From the NCBI GenBank assembly GCA_003551485.1, contig PUMS01000492.1:1-25489 (forward strand): 25,489 nucleotides of DNA, in the 5' to 3' direction. The position numbers were made by a program, and so were the translations under genes. The notes below the pieces were generated by a model. That model made no database searches. It was not told where the DNA came from and was given only the letters and a program-made list of their open reading frames with translations. This DNA comes from Phycisphaeraceae bacterium. GTDB lineage: Bacteria > Planctomycetota > Phycisphaerae > Phycisphaerales > Phycisphaeraceae. Positions 1 through 7,090 of the stretch are shown here, one piece after another; within the stretch, counting starts at the first letter, position 1; each line of letters opens with the position of its first letter.

Positions 1-409
1 AGCGATCAGACACGGGTCCCGCGAAACGCCGGGGCGCCCGTCCCTGGGCCTGAGACTGCAAAGTGCATCGACTCGCGACGGTGCCGACCCCTCCCTGGGC
101 CTGACCCTGTCGCCACTTGCCGCTGGTGACCACTGCGCCGTTGATCCGCCGCGGGCCGGTCAGTGCCGTCCTGCTCGCCGCGGGCCGCCATCGCCGCAGC
201 GCGGCGGCATGGCCGTTGCGAGGAGGGGGCGGGGGCCGGACTGGCGGCGACGGACTTCCGGGGGCCGGGGGGCCGGGGGCTTCCGGGGCCTTCCGGGGGT
301 CGGGAGGAGGGGGTTCGTCCGTGAACCGCCCTCCCTCGCCCGTGGGTCACCGTGTTTCGACTCGCCCGTCCGGGGGCGTGGCCAGGCCGGCCCTTCCGTG
401 AGCCGGTCG
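1..409. other. G-rich region downstream of mraZ, no recognised gene
   Basis: No recognisable protein is seen here. On the minus strand a TTG-started frame (413 down to 6) overlaps the mraZ stop as TTGA, but its product is a Pro/Arg/Gly-rich low-complexity chain with no domain, so I do not call it. A run of G-tracts on the plus strand (about 226-311) could fold as a G-quadruplex. TCCCTGGGCCTGA occurs twice, at 41-53 and 92-104, exactly 51 bases apart. In most bacteria rsmH (mraW) follows mraZ; here it would begin at or beyond the left edge, and I cannot identify its start inside the window. Confidence 0.5.
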
Positions 410-892
410 TCAATCGCGCCTCTTCCTCATGGCGCGGCGGAACTTGAGCATCATGTCGCCATCATCTTCGAGGCTGCGGGCCATGAACCGGTCCCAGTCC
501 TCGCGGTTGTGCACTTCGATGCGGTCGTTGTTGCCCACCACGACCACCTCGCCGCCGATCTGGCGAAGCTTGAGCAACTGGTCGGGCAGGCGGACGCGAC
601 CCTGGCGGTCCAGTTCCAGCCGGCGGCTGTTGGCGAACATGCGCAGGGCGAACTGGAACAATTCGGGCGAATCGAAGTCGGCCTCGCTGTCGCGGAGGGT
701 GCGGGCCTGCTCCTCGAAGTCGGGCACGGCGTAGAGGGCCAGGCATCGGCCTTCGGCGGGCGTGGCGTAAACGTAGAGCGGTTCATCATCGCGTACCTGG
801 CATCTCTCGCGGAGGGTGGCTCGCAGTTCTGCCGGGATGGCCAGCCTCTGCTTGGCATCGATCGTGTGTGGGTAGGTGCCTGTGAAAACCAC
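410..892 (-). CDS. mraZ: Transcriptional regulator MraZ
   Basis: MraZ is the DNA-binding regulator encoded first in the division and cell-wall (dcw) cluster; it forms a ring of SpoVT/AbrB-like domains and represses its own operon in characterised species. The 160-residue product has the family hallmarks: an N-terminal FTGTYPHTIDAKQRLAIP and a second half containing LDRQGRVRLPDQLL, which are the two DxxxR motifs of the duplicated domain. Length is slightly above the usual 140-150 residues because of a basic tail (RRAMRKRRD). The start is GTG at 890-892, matching the normal MFTG-type N-terminus; a weak GAGGG lies upstream. Downstream genes would lie to the left. A promoter and TGGGG boxes are found upstream. 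Identification is firm; regulation is inferred. Confidence 0.95.
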   Translation of the reverse strand: MVFTGTYPHTIDAKQRLAIPAELRATLRERCQVRDDEPLYVYATPAEGRCLALYAVPDFEEQARTLRDSEADFDSPELFQFALRMFANSRRLELDRQGRVRLPDQLLKLRQIGGEVVVVGNNDRIEVHNREDWDRFMARSLEDDGDMMLKFRRAMRKRRD

Positions 893-917
893 GATGCCCG
901 CCCTCTTTGTTCGACTC

Positions 918-992
918 GCCCCACTTTAAGGGAATTCATGGGGAAATGCAACACTCTGCCCCACTGCGCCTAATTTTTTCTTCAACTGGGGT
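918..992 (-). promoter_or_regulatory. Candidate MraZ-binding boxes in the mraZ leader
   Basis: The leader between promoter and mraZ holds several TGGGG pentamers. On the minus strand AGTGGGGC occurs at 918-925 and 958-965, exactly 40 bases apart (about four helical turns), with another TGGGG at 988-992. On the plus strand TGGGG occurs at 939-943 and 977-981. MraZ proteins studied elsewhere bind tandem TGGGN repeats near the mraZ promoter, so this cluster is a plausible autoregulatory operator. Spacing is looser than the classical 10-base array. Confidence 0.5.
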
Positions 993-1038
993 CTTTACCC
1001 CATCCCCCGCCGCCGCATCGCCCCCCTAGACGGCCCGG

Positions 1039-1067
1039 CATATACAGCATATCCACTTGATTCACAA
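1039..1067 (-). promoter_or_regulatory. Candidate sigma70-type promoter for mraZ
   Basis: Reading the minus strand, a -35-like TTGTGA (1062-1067) is separated by 17 bases from a -10-like TATATG (1039-1044), each matching the consensus at four of six positions, in a locally AT-rich island. Transcription would start near 1032, giving a leader of about 140 bases that contains the TGGGG boxes. Confidence 0.5.
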
Positions 1068-1073
1068 ATACTT

Positions 1074-1096
1074 AAATAAAAAGGCACTGAGGTGCC
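1074..1096 (-). terminator. Rho-independent terminator upstream of the mraZ promoter
   Basis: On the minus strand, GGCAC and GTGCC (1092-1096 and 1083-1087) form a five-base-pair stem with a CTCA loop, followed at once by TTTTTATTT. The stem is short but the U-tract is good. It would stop leftward transcripts, such as read-through from the HAD gene, just before the mraZ promoter and so insulate the dcw cluster. Confidence 0.6.
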
Positions 1097-1962
1097 CGCT
1101 CAGGTGTGCCCCTGGCGTCGCACGAGCGCCGCGATGTGGATTTCATGTGGAGAATGCCGCCTCCGGCCGGTTCGCGACCCGAAAAACCCGCCCGCGTGGG
1201 GGCTGCGCCCATGCCCGCCGAGCCGTCGCGACCATCACCCACAGCCCGATCCCCGGTCGCCGCCCCTCACGGCACCGCATCTGCCCCGGCCCCCCTCAAC
1301 GCCCACCCTTCGCAATGCGCCCGACGCTGGCCAGAGCGGTTGAAAGTCGAAAGCCAGGCGGCCGTTTCCCCGGGGCCCAGGCCTCACCGGCCGTTCATGA
1401 TGCAGGTGGCGATGCCTCATCCGTACCGCGCCGGTCGAACCATAGTGACATTAATGTGGCAAACATCCATGGATCACAAGTCAGTGCTCTGCTTGCGCAT
1501 TTGATGATGTGACACGGCCTTGAGTGAACGCGTGTCGGCGTTGCCGACGGTGAGGGCGGTGGCCATGACGGCGTGTCTCGCCCCGGTGATGCGACGGCGC
1601 CGACGGCGGGGGAGGCGATTGCTCAAATCGGCGTCACATGTTTCACGCGAAGGCGCGAAGGTGCGAAGGAGAACAGAAACGCTGCTGATGCAACCGGAAT
1701 CCGATGTCCACCTGCTTGTTTCGGGACGTAAGGCATTCGCGTGACATCAACTCCCCTCTGTCCCGTGTTCGTTGGTCCTTGGAATGCGGCTGTGCCGTGC
1801 CGGGACCTTCGTCCCCTTCGTGGTGATGCATCCGCCGGTTTCTGTCTGCCGCCCTGGCGCGCAAGCGGTTTCCCTGCGCAGGTAATCGATGATCGGGACG
1901 AGCGGCCGGATGACAGGATCGCGTCATCATCGTTGCGGCGAGCGTGCGGCTGCGCAGGCGGC
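1097..1962. other. Gene-free interval between mraZ and the HAD gene
   Basis: About 870 bases hold no frame with recognisable protein features; the short frames on both strands are Arg/Pro-rich and lack ribosome sites. Two stretches look like decayed members of a simple CGAAGG-type repeat. One is at 1643-1669, with three GCGAAGG-like units at 8-base spacing. The other is at 1808-1824 on the opposite strand (CCTTCGTCCCCTTCGTGG). An AT-richer patch lies at about 1440-1510. I see no RNA gene. Confidence 0.5.
1641..1678. repeat. GCGAAGG short tandem repeat
   Basis: Starting at TTTCACGCGAAGG, three imperfect copies of an 8-base GCGAAGGN unit lie head to tail, ending in a purine-rich AGAACAGAAA. 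Motifs of this sort (CACGAAGG/CGCAAAGG ladders) recur between genes in many environmental bacteria, as I recall from general familiarity. A shorter, oppositely oriented relative lies at 1808-1824. Function is unknown; it probably marks decayed repeats rather than coding DNA. Confidence 0.45.
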
Positions 1963-2820
1963 CTACCACCGCCCTTCGAGGATGCGGTCGATGGCGTGGG
2001 CGACGCCGTCTTCGGCGTTGCTGAGGGTGACGTGGTCGGCGGCGGCCCGGGCCTCGGGGGCGGCGTTGGCCATGGCGATGCCGCAGGCGGCGCCCTCGAG
2101 CATGGGCGTGTCGTTGACCTGGTCGCCGATGGCGGCGATGCGATCGGGGTCCAGGCCCAGGTGGCGGGCCAACCACAGAAGGCCCGTGAACTTGTTGACG
2201 CCGGGGGGGAAGACTTCGAGTATCCATACCTCCTCCCCGTCGGGGCTTCGCAGGGCAGGGAAGGCGTGGGGCACGAGGCGGTCGCCGACACCGTTGTCCA
2301 GCCGCCGCAGGGCGCGCTCGACCACCGGCTGCGCGGCCACCATGCCCACGCGGAGGGTGTGCTCGATGGACTCGGCCTCGATGCGCGGCTGCGTGGCCAC
2401 GCTCACGCCCGTCTGCTCGAACCACCAGCGGGTGTTGTCGGTCAGTTCGCCCTCGCCGGTGACCAGGTACTCGTGGCCGGCCAGGTCGCAGGAACGGTAC
2501 AGCAGCACCGCATCGGGCAGGTCGTCGAGCATGGCCACCAGGCTGGCGGCCAGTCGCGGCTCGAAGAACGCCTCGTGCAGCACCGCACCATCATCGATCC
2601 GCCGCACCGTCGCCCCGGTGACGAACACCCCGACCTCGGCCACGTCGCCAAGCTGCTCGGCCAGAAAGGCCGACTCGCGCCAGCCGCGACCGGTGCAGGG
2701 CACGACGACCAGTCCCGCCGCCACCGCCCGCCGCAGCGCCGCCCGGTTGGCCGCGCTGAGCTGACCATCCGGCCCCAGCAGGGTGCCGTCGAGGTCGATA
2801 CCGAGCATCTGATATTTCAT
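1963..2820 (-). CDS. Cof-type HAD-IIB family phosphatase
   Basis: This is a cytoplasmic phosphatase of the haloacid dehalogenase superfamily, Cof/IIB subfamily, which acts on sugar phosphates, nucleotides or similar small phosphoesters; the substrate cannot be told from sequence. All four catalytic motifs are present in the 285-residue product: DLDGT at residues 9-13 (D9 nucleophile, D11 acid/base), CTGR around 42-45, a Lys in PPGVNKFTG, and IGDQVND near 231-237 binding Mg2+. The C2-type cap fills the middle. The start is ATG at 2818-2820, giving the canonical MKYQMLGIDLDGT beginning; longer frames upstream are unlike the family. There is no Shine-Dalgarno site, and a TATACT box ends only seven bases before the ATG, so the mRNA may be leaderless. 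No partner gene adjoins it. Confidence 0.92.
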   Translation of the reverse strand: MKYQMLGIDLDGTLLGPDGQLSAANRAALRRAVAAGLVVVPCTGRGWRESAFLAEQLGDVAEVGVFVTGATVRRIDDGAVLHEAFFEPRLAASLVAMLDDLPDAVLLYRSCDLAGHEYLVTGEGELTDNTRWWFEQTGVSVATQPRIEAESIEHTLRVGMVAAQPVVERALRRLDNGVGDRLVPHAFPALRSPDGEEVWILEVFPPGVNKFTGLLWLARHLGLDPDRIAAIGDQVNDTPMLEGAACGIAMANAAPEARAAADHVTLSNAEDGVAHAIDRILEGRW

Positions 2821-2827
2821 GGCATTC

Positions 2828-2833
2828 AGTATA
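2828..2833 (-). promoter_or_regulatory. -10-like box directly before the HAD start
   Basis: On the minus strand TATACT, five of six matches to the -10 consensus, ends seven bases before the ATG of the HAD phosphatase. No clear -35 hexamer lies at normal spacing. If it is used, transcription starts at or next to the A of the start codon, which fits the absence of a ribosome binding site. Confidence 0.35.
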
Positions 2834-2953
2834 GAACGCAAAGCGGGCGCCGGCCGGGCCCGACGCCCCACCGGCCCGTCTTGATGCAGGCTTCCAGTCT
2901 GCCCCACAACCGACCGCCCGTCACGGGGCAGGCGCCTCGCCTCGCTGTGGCGA

Positions 2954-3151
2954 TCACGATGGGGGATGGTCTTCACCCGCCCCTCGCTGATGGCGCGGTT
3001 CCTCCACCGCCTGCCAGCGGGGCTCGGGCTCGCAGGAGCAGCAGTCGCACCAGGTGGGCACATCCGCATGCATCCCCAGGGGGCGGCCCGGGGGCCGGAG
3101 GGGTTTTTCATTGCGCGGCGGGGTCGCGGCGTTGACCGTCGGGGCCGTCAT
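2954..3151 (-). CDS. Small Cys-cluster protein, unknown function
   Basis: The 65-residue product is not recognised. It is supported by a near-perfect ribosome site: AGGAGG lies five bases before the ATG at 3149-3151. The chain is hydrophilic and Pro/Arg-rich, with a tight cysteine cluster, WCDCCSCEPEP, near residues 35-45; three or four cysteines so close together suggest metal binding or a redox role, though this is inference. It has no signal peptide or membrane segment. It is divergent from the SWIM protein gene and lies upstream of the HAD gene on the same strand, about 130 bases before that ATG. Without homologues to compare, the coding call rests on the ribosome site and the cysteine motif. 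Confidence 0.45.
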   Translation of the reverse strand: MTAPTVNAATPPRNEKPLRPPGRPLGMHADVPTWCDCCSCEPEPRWQAVEEPRHQRGAGEDHPPS

Positions 3152-3272
3152 GGCAGCCTCCTGACCGTGCGTGGGGCTCAACCTGCTTCATGTTATGCTC
3201 CCTCCATCGCCCCGCCCCACGGATGGCGGCGGGGCGGCTCTCATAGCCGCTCTAAGATGGGATCACACCGTC

Positions 3273-5423
3273 ATGGCCCAACGCGCCAAGCGTCGCCCGA
3301 AGAAGGTGGCCAAGCGTCGCCCGAAAAAGGTGGCGAAGACCGCTGATCGTCCCTCCACCCCGGACCCGCCCTGGGAGGCCCTGACCTGGGCCGAACTGGA
3401 CCGATGGGCCGGCCCCCGAACCGTCAGCCGCGGGCGCGACTACCAGCGCCGGGGCCGGGTCAAGGAGTTGGCCCGCACCCCCGCCGGTGACCTGCTGGCC
3501 ACCGTCGAGGGCGGAGCGCGCTACATCACCACCGTCCGCCTGACCGGCTCCAGCCGCGGCAAGAGGCAACTGGCCTCGCTGTGCTCCTGTCCCGTGGGTG
3601 TGAACTGCAAGCATGCGGTGGCGGTGGTCGGGACGTACCTCGATGCGCTCGCCGCGGGCAACCCCGTCCCCGAGGCCGATCCCTACGACCGGCGCCTGTC
3701 GAAGCTGGGGATGGCCTTCGATGATGGGGATGAGCCGCGGCCTGGGCACGCGGCCAATGGCGCATCGCACGCGAGCAGTCCCGCACCGACCGCCGCCAGG
3801 CCGCGCTCGCAGAAGCAGTGGGCCGAAAAGATCGATGCCCACCTCCGGGCGATGAGCCACCAGCAGCTCGTCGAGCTGGTCCTTTCGCACACCGATCGCT
3901 TTCCCGAGTTGCATCGCGAGTTCACCGAAGCCATCTCCCTGGCCGAGGGCGACTTCGGCCGCATCATCGCGCAGGCCCGCAGCGACATCCAAGAGCTGAC
4001 CGAGCCCTTCGATGGCGAGGGCTACTGGGACGATGAGGATGATGTCCCCGACGCCGGCGAGCTTCGCTCCCGGCTCGAGCAACTGCTCGAGGCCGGTTAC
4101 TGCGATGCGGTGCTCGAACTGGGCTGGACATTGATTGCGCGAGGCACAAGCCGAGTCGAAATCGCCGGCGATAATGAACTTGCGGCCATGAGACTGGTCG
4201 AGTGCATGCCGGTGGTGTTCAAGGCGCTGAAGGCCTCCAACCTCCCGACGAAGGCGAAGATCCTGTGGGCCATCGATGCCTCGATGAACGACCCCTACGA
4301 CCTGACCGACGATGCCATCGGCTGCATCCTCGATGCCCGCTGGCGCCGCGACGACTGGTCCGCCGTGGCCGATGAACTGCAACAGCGCCTGGAAGCGAAG
4401 AAGCCCCGGAGCGGGACCGGCTTGCGTTACGACGACCAGCGTTACGCGACCGTCTCCTGGCTGGCCAGGGCGTTGGAAAAGGCCGGGCGCGAAGCGGAAC
4501 TGCGCCAACTCTACGAGACTGAGGCCAGGGCCAGCGGCACCTACGAGCGTCTGGTGCGATACCTGCTCGAGCGCGGCGACGATGCGGCGGCCGAGACATG
4601 GGCCCTCGAGGGCATCGAGGTGAAGAAAGAGCGGCAGTGGCCCGGCGCTGTGAGCCAACTGGTCGATTTGCTTTGCGAGCTGGCCCGCCGCCGAAAGGAT
4701 TGGCCCACCGTGGCGGCCCACGCAGCGCAGCAGTTCTTCAACGATCCGGACGCCGGGTCATTCAAGACGCTGCTGAGCGAGGCCAAGCGCGCCAAATGCC
4801 TGGATGCGGTGCGGGGCAAGGCGTTGGCCTTTCTCGAGTCGGGCCGTTGTCCGATCCGCGCCGGCCGCGATGGCCGGCTGCTGACCGACCCCGACTGGCC
4901 CCTGCCGGTGCCCGACTGGCTCCGCCCCGAAGCCCCCGACCCCGAGCGGCCGCGGCCCCGCCGCCGTGAGGAGGGACAACCCTACCACACGGTGCTGATC
5001 GACATCGCCCTGATGGAAAAGCGCCTCGATGATGCCCTGCACTGGCTGGATGCGCTTCAAGCCGCCAAGCAGCAGCAGAAACCCGCCCGTTCGGTCGGCT
5101 ATGTCAGTTCATCGACGATCCCCTGGGCCGACCGGGTCGCCGCGGCGGTAGCGACCAGCCGCCCCGAGCGCGCTCTGGCCATCTACGGTGTCTCGCTGGC
5201 CGAGAGCCTCAAGGCGGCCGACCCGAGCGCCTACCAGCGCTGCACCGCGTACCTGAGGATGATGCATCCGATCTACGCCGCGCTCGGACGCGAGGACCAG
5301 TGGCATGCGCTGCTGGCCCGCATCCGGGAGGAATACCGCCGCCGGCCCCGCTTCATCGAAATGCTCGACCGGCTCGACCCCCAGCCCATCGTCAAGACCC
5401 GTCGCGCCAAGCGCCGCTCGTAA
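3273..5423 (+). CDS. SWIM zinc-finger protein with long helical repeat region
   Basis: The 716-residue protein carries a SWIM zinc finger, CxC-x5-CxH, with C104, C106, C112 and H114 in LCSCPVGVNCKHAV. SWIM fingers bind DNA or protein partners and occur in bacterial SWI/SNF-associated and stand-alone proteins. The N-terminus is very basic and contains a 24-base tandem duplication encoding KRRPKKVA twice. After the finger comes a low-complexity linker (about 150-190), then a long alpha-helical stretch of TPR-like character running to the C-terminus, as in other SWIM proteins of this length. The ATG at 3273 is chosen because the frame upstream looks non-coding; the ribosome site is weak. A SWI/SNF helicase, often the neighbour of such genes, is not seen nearby. 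The molecular role is unknown. Confidence 0.85.
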   Translation: MAQRAKRRPKKVAKRRPKKVAKTADRPSTPDPPWEALTWAELDRWAGPRTVSRGRDYQRRGRVKELARTPAGDLLATVEGGARYITTVRLTGSSRGKRQLASLCSCPVGVNCKHAVAVVGTYLDALAAGNPVPEADPYDRRLSKLGMAFDDGDEPRPGHAANGASHASSPAPTAARPRSQKQWAEKIDAHLRAMSHQQLVELVLSHTDRFPELHREFTEAISLAEGDFGRIIAQARSDIQELTEPFDGEGYWDDEDDVPDAGELRSRLEQLLEAGYCDAVLELGWTLIARGTSRVEIAGDNELAAMRLVECMPVVFKALKASNLPTKAKILWAIDASMNDPYDLTDDAIGCILDARWRRDDWSAVADELQQRLEAKKPRSGTGLRYDDQRYATVSWLARALEKAGREAELRQLYETEARASGTYERLVRYLLERGDDAAAETWALEGIEVKKERQWPGAVSQLVDLLCELARRRKDWPTVAAHAAQQFFNDPDAGSFKTLLSEAKRAKCLDAVRGKALAFLESGRCPIRAGRDGRLLTDPDWPLPVPDWLRPEAPDPERPRPRRREEGQPYHTVLIDIALMEKRLDDALHWLDALQAAKQQQKPARSVGYVSSSTIPWADRVAAAVATSRPERALAIYGVSLAESLKAADPSAYQRCTAYLRMMHPIYAALGREDQWHALLARIREEYRRRPRFIEMLDRLDPQPIVKTRRAKRRS

Positions 5424-5496
5424 GCCGCGAGCTACCGGCTCGACCGCGGCGGGCGCATCGGCTGCCGTGCGGGCGGTCATCGAGGAGCAACGCCCC

Positions 5497-6978
5497 ATGC
5501 CCCCAGCGAACCCCGGACAAGAAAAGGGTCCTGGAACCTTTTCTGGGGCCACCGTGCATCCGCCCTCACCCCAGCCCTCTCCCGGGGGGAGAGGGAGTTG
5601 TCTTCAGGGCAGTGTCTCATGCGGCTGGCGCCGCCCCCGCGAGGATGAAACTGTGCCGTGCCGGGGCCGGGCCTCTTTCTCCCCTCTCCCCCCGGGACAG
5701 GGGCCGGGGGTGAGGGCAGATTCGGATCCAACCTCCGTGTCTCCCCACACCCCAGCCCTCTCCCGGAGGGAGAGGGGGCCGGATTTTCAGGGCAGGCCCA
5801 TCATCGCCCACGTGCTGCATCGGCTGTACCTGGCCGGGGCCGAGGTGCTGGCCGCAGCGCTGGGGCGCCGGCTGGGCCGGCCGGACGATGCGGCGGCGCC
5901 GTACCGCTTCATCTTCCTCTGCCTGGATGAGATCGGCCCCCTGGGCGAGCAGCTCAGGGCAGAGGGCTTCACCGTCATCGACCTGGCGCGGCGGCCGGGG
6001 GTGAACCTGGCGGTGGCCCGGCGCATCGTCGCGGCCTGCCGCGAGCATCGCGTGGCCCTGCTGCACGCCCACCAGTACACCCCGTTCTTCTACGCGGCCA
6101 TGTCGCGGGCCTGGCCCACGCGGCTGGGGCCGATCATCCGGCCACGCCCGCCCATCCTCTTTACCGAACACGGCCGCCACTATCCCGACTTTCGCCGCCG
6201 CAAGCGCATCTGGGCCAACCGCCTTCTCTTGCGTCGGCGGGACCGGGTCACGGCCGTGGGCCACTGGGTGGGCCGGGCGCTGGTGGACAACGAGGGGCTG
6301 GCCGCTTCGCGCATCGAGGTGATCCATAACGGCATCGACCCCGAACAGTTCACCCCGGCCGACGAAAGCGCCCGCCGCGCTGCCCGCACGGCGCTGGGCA
6401 TCGGCCCGGAGCAGCCCGTGGCCCTCCAGGTGGCGCGGTTTCACCCGGTCAAGGACCACGCCACCGCCATCCGCGCCTGGGCGCAGGTGACGAAAGCGGT
6501 GCCCGATGCCGTGATCCTGCTGGCCGGTGACGGCGAGCTTCGACAGGAAGCCGAAGCGCTGGGGCGCGAGCTGGGTGTCAGCGAAACCGTCCGCTTCCTG
6601 GGCGTGCGCGACGATGTTGCGACGCTGATGGCCGCGGCGGACGTGTTCGTGCTCTCCAGCCTCAGCGAGGGCATCTCCGTCACCTTGCTGGAGGCCATGG
6701 CCAGCGGCATCGCCGTGGCGGCCACGCGGGTGGGCGGCAACGGTGAGGTGGTGGCCGAGGGTGAGACCGGGCTGCTGTCGCCGCGCAGCGATCCCGAATC
6801 GCTGGCGGCCAATCTTGCTTCGCTGCTCAGCGACCCGGCACGTGCCCGCCAGATGGGCCGTGCCGGCCGTCAGCGCCTGCTTGATCGTTTCACACAGCGC
6901 CAGATGCACCAGGCCTACGCGGACTTGTACCGAACGATGCTCGAACCGCTGCATGGTCGGCCCGGCAACGGTCGATGA
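5497..6978 (+). CDS. Glycosyltransferase family 4 (GT-B), with repeat-derived N-terminus
   Basis: From about residue 102 on this is a typical GT-B glycosyltransferase transferring a sugar from a nucleotide donor, probably in envelope or exopolysaccharide synthesis. IIAHVLHRLYLAGAEVL is the first beta-strand and glycine-rich turn of the acceptor domain. VALQVARFHPVKDH begins the donor domain, and SEGISVTLLEAMASG is the E-x7-E motif. The reading frame stays open upstream to ATG 5497, which has GAGGAG nine bases before it, but residues about 20-100 are encoded by dispersed repeat DNA (5520-5797) and look nothing like the family. In-frame GTG codons at 5710 and 5737 are alternative starts. Start at 5497 is moderately likely; the enzyme call is firm. 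The gene lies in front of the dacB-like gene, 112 bases apart. Confidence 0.87.
   Translation: MPPANPGQEKGPGTFSGATVHPPSPQPSPGGRGSCLQGSVSCGWRRPREDETVPCRGRASFSPLPPGQGPGVRADSDPTSVSPHTPALSRRERGPDFQGRPIIAHVLHRLYLAGAEVLAAALGRRLGRPDDAAAPYRFIFLCLDEIGPLGEQLRAEGFTVIDLARRPGVNLAVARRIVAACREHRVALLHAHQYTPFFYAAMSRAWPTRLGPIIRPRPPILFTEHGRHYPDFRRRKRIWANRLLLRRRDRVTAVGHWVGRALVDNEGLAASRIEVIHNGIDPEQFTPADESARRAARTALGIGPEQPVALQVARFHPVKDHATAIRAWAQVTKAVPDAVILLAGDGELRQEAEALGRELGVSETVRFLGVRDDVATLMAAADVFVLSSLSEGISVTLLEAMASGIAVAATRVGGNGEVVAEGETGLLSPRSDPESLAANLASLLSDPARARQMGRAGRQRLLDRFTQRQMHQAYADLYRTMLEPLHGRPGNGR
5520..5544. repeat. AGAAAAGG/CCTTTTCT inverted repeat
   Basis: AGAAAAGG (5520-5527) and CCTTTTCT (5537-5544) are perfect inverted arms around a nine-base loop. 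The palindrome sits at the left edge of the repeat-filled segment inside the glycosyltransferase frame. It resembles short palindromes seen in dispersed bacterial repeats; as a terminator it would be poor because no T-run follows. Confidence 0.5.
5564..5797 (+). repeat. Dispersed repeat, copy 1 (with an extra partial unit)
   Basis: The segment from CAGTGTCTCATGCGGC (about 5606) to TTTTCAGGGCAG (about 5795) matches, over about 200 bases, the reverse complement of 22122-22299. Conserved blocks in order are CAGTGTCTCATGCGGC, GCGCCGC, CCCGCGA, GATGAAA, TCTTTC, GGGGCCGGG, GTGAGGG, AGATTCGGA, CGTGTCT and CTCTCCCGGAGGGAGAGGG, ending in TTTCAGGGCAG. A partial extra copy of the last portion precedes it (5572-5609). 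The element contains the palindrome CTCTCCCGGAGGGAGAG. It lies in frame inside the glycosyltransferase gene. Confidence 0.8.
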
Positions 6979-7090
6979 AGGGGCATTGGGCCGATCCTGC
7001 CGGAAGGGCAAACGGGGTAAGATACGCCGCAGGACGCTACCGACGTACCACCACGCCACCGCGACTCGACATGGAGTTGAGGACCGAACC

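Noticed and set aside
6..413. TTG-started 135-codon frame overlapping the mraZ stop
   Set aside because: The 4-base overlap is suggestive, but the product is low-complexity Pro/Arg/Gly with no family pattern, and composition explains the open frame.
1741..3135. 464-codon plus-strand frame across the HAD gene
   Set aside because: The minus strand encodes all HAD motifs; the plus translation is low-complexity.
3252..4721. 489-codon open frame antisense to the SWIM gene
   Set aside because: Third-position GC makes antisense frames long; its translation is Gly/Ala/Leu-rich without domains, whereas the plus strand has the zinc finger.
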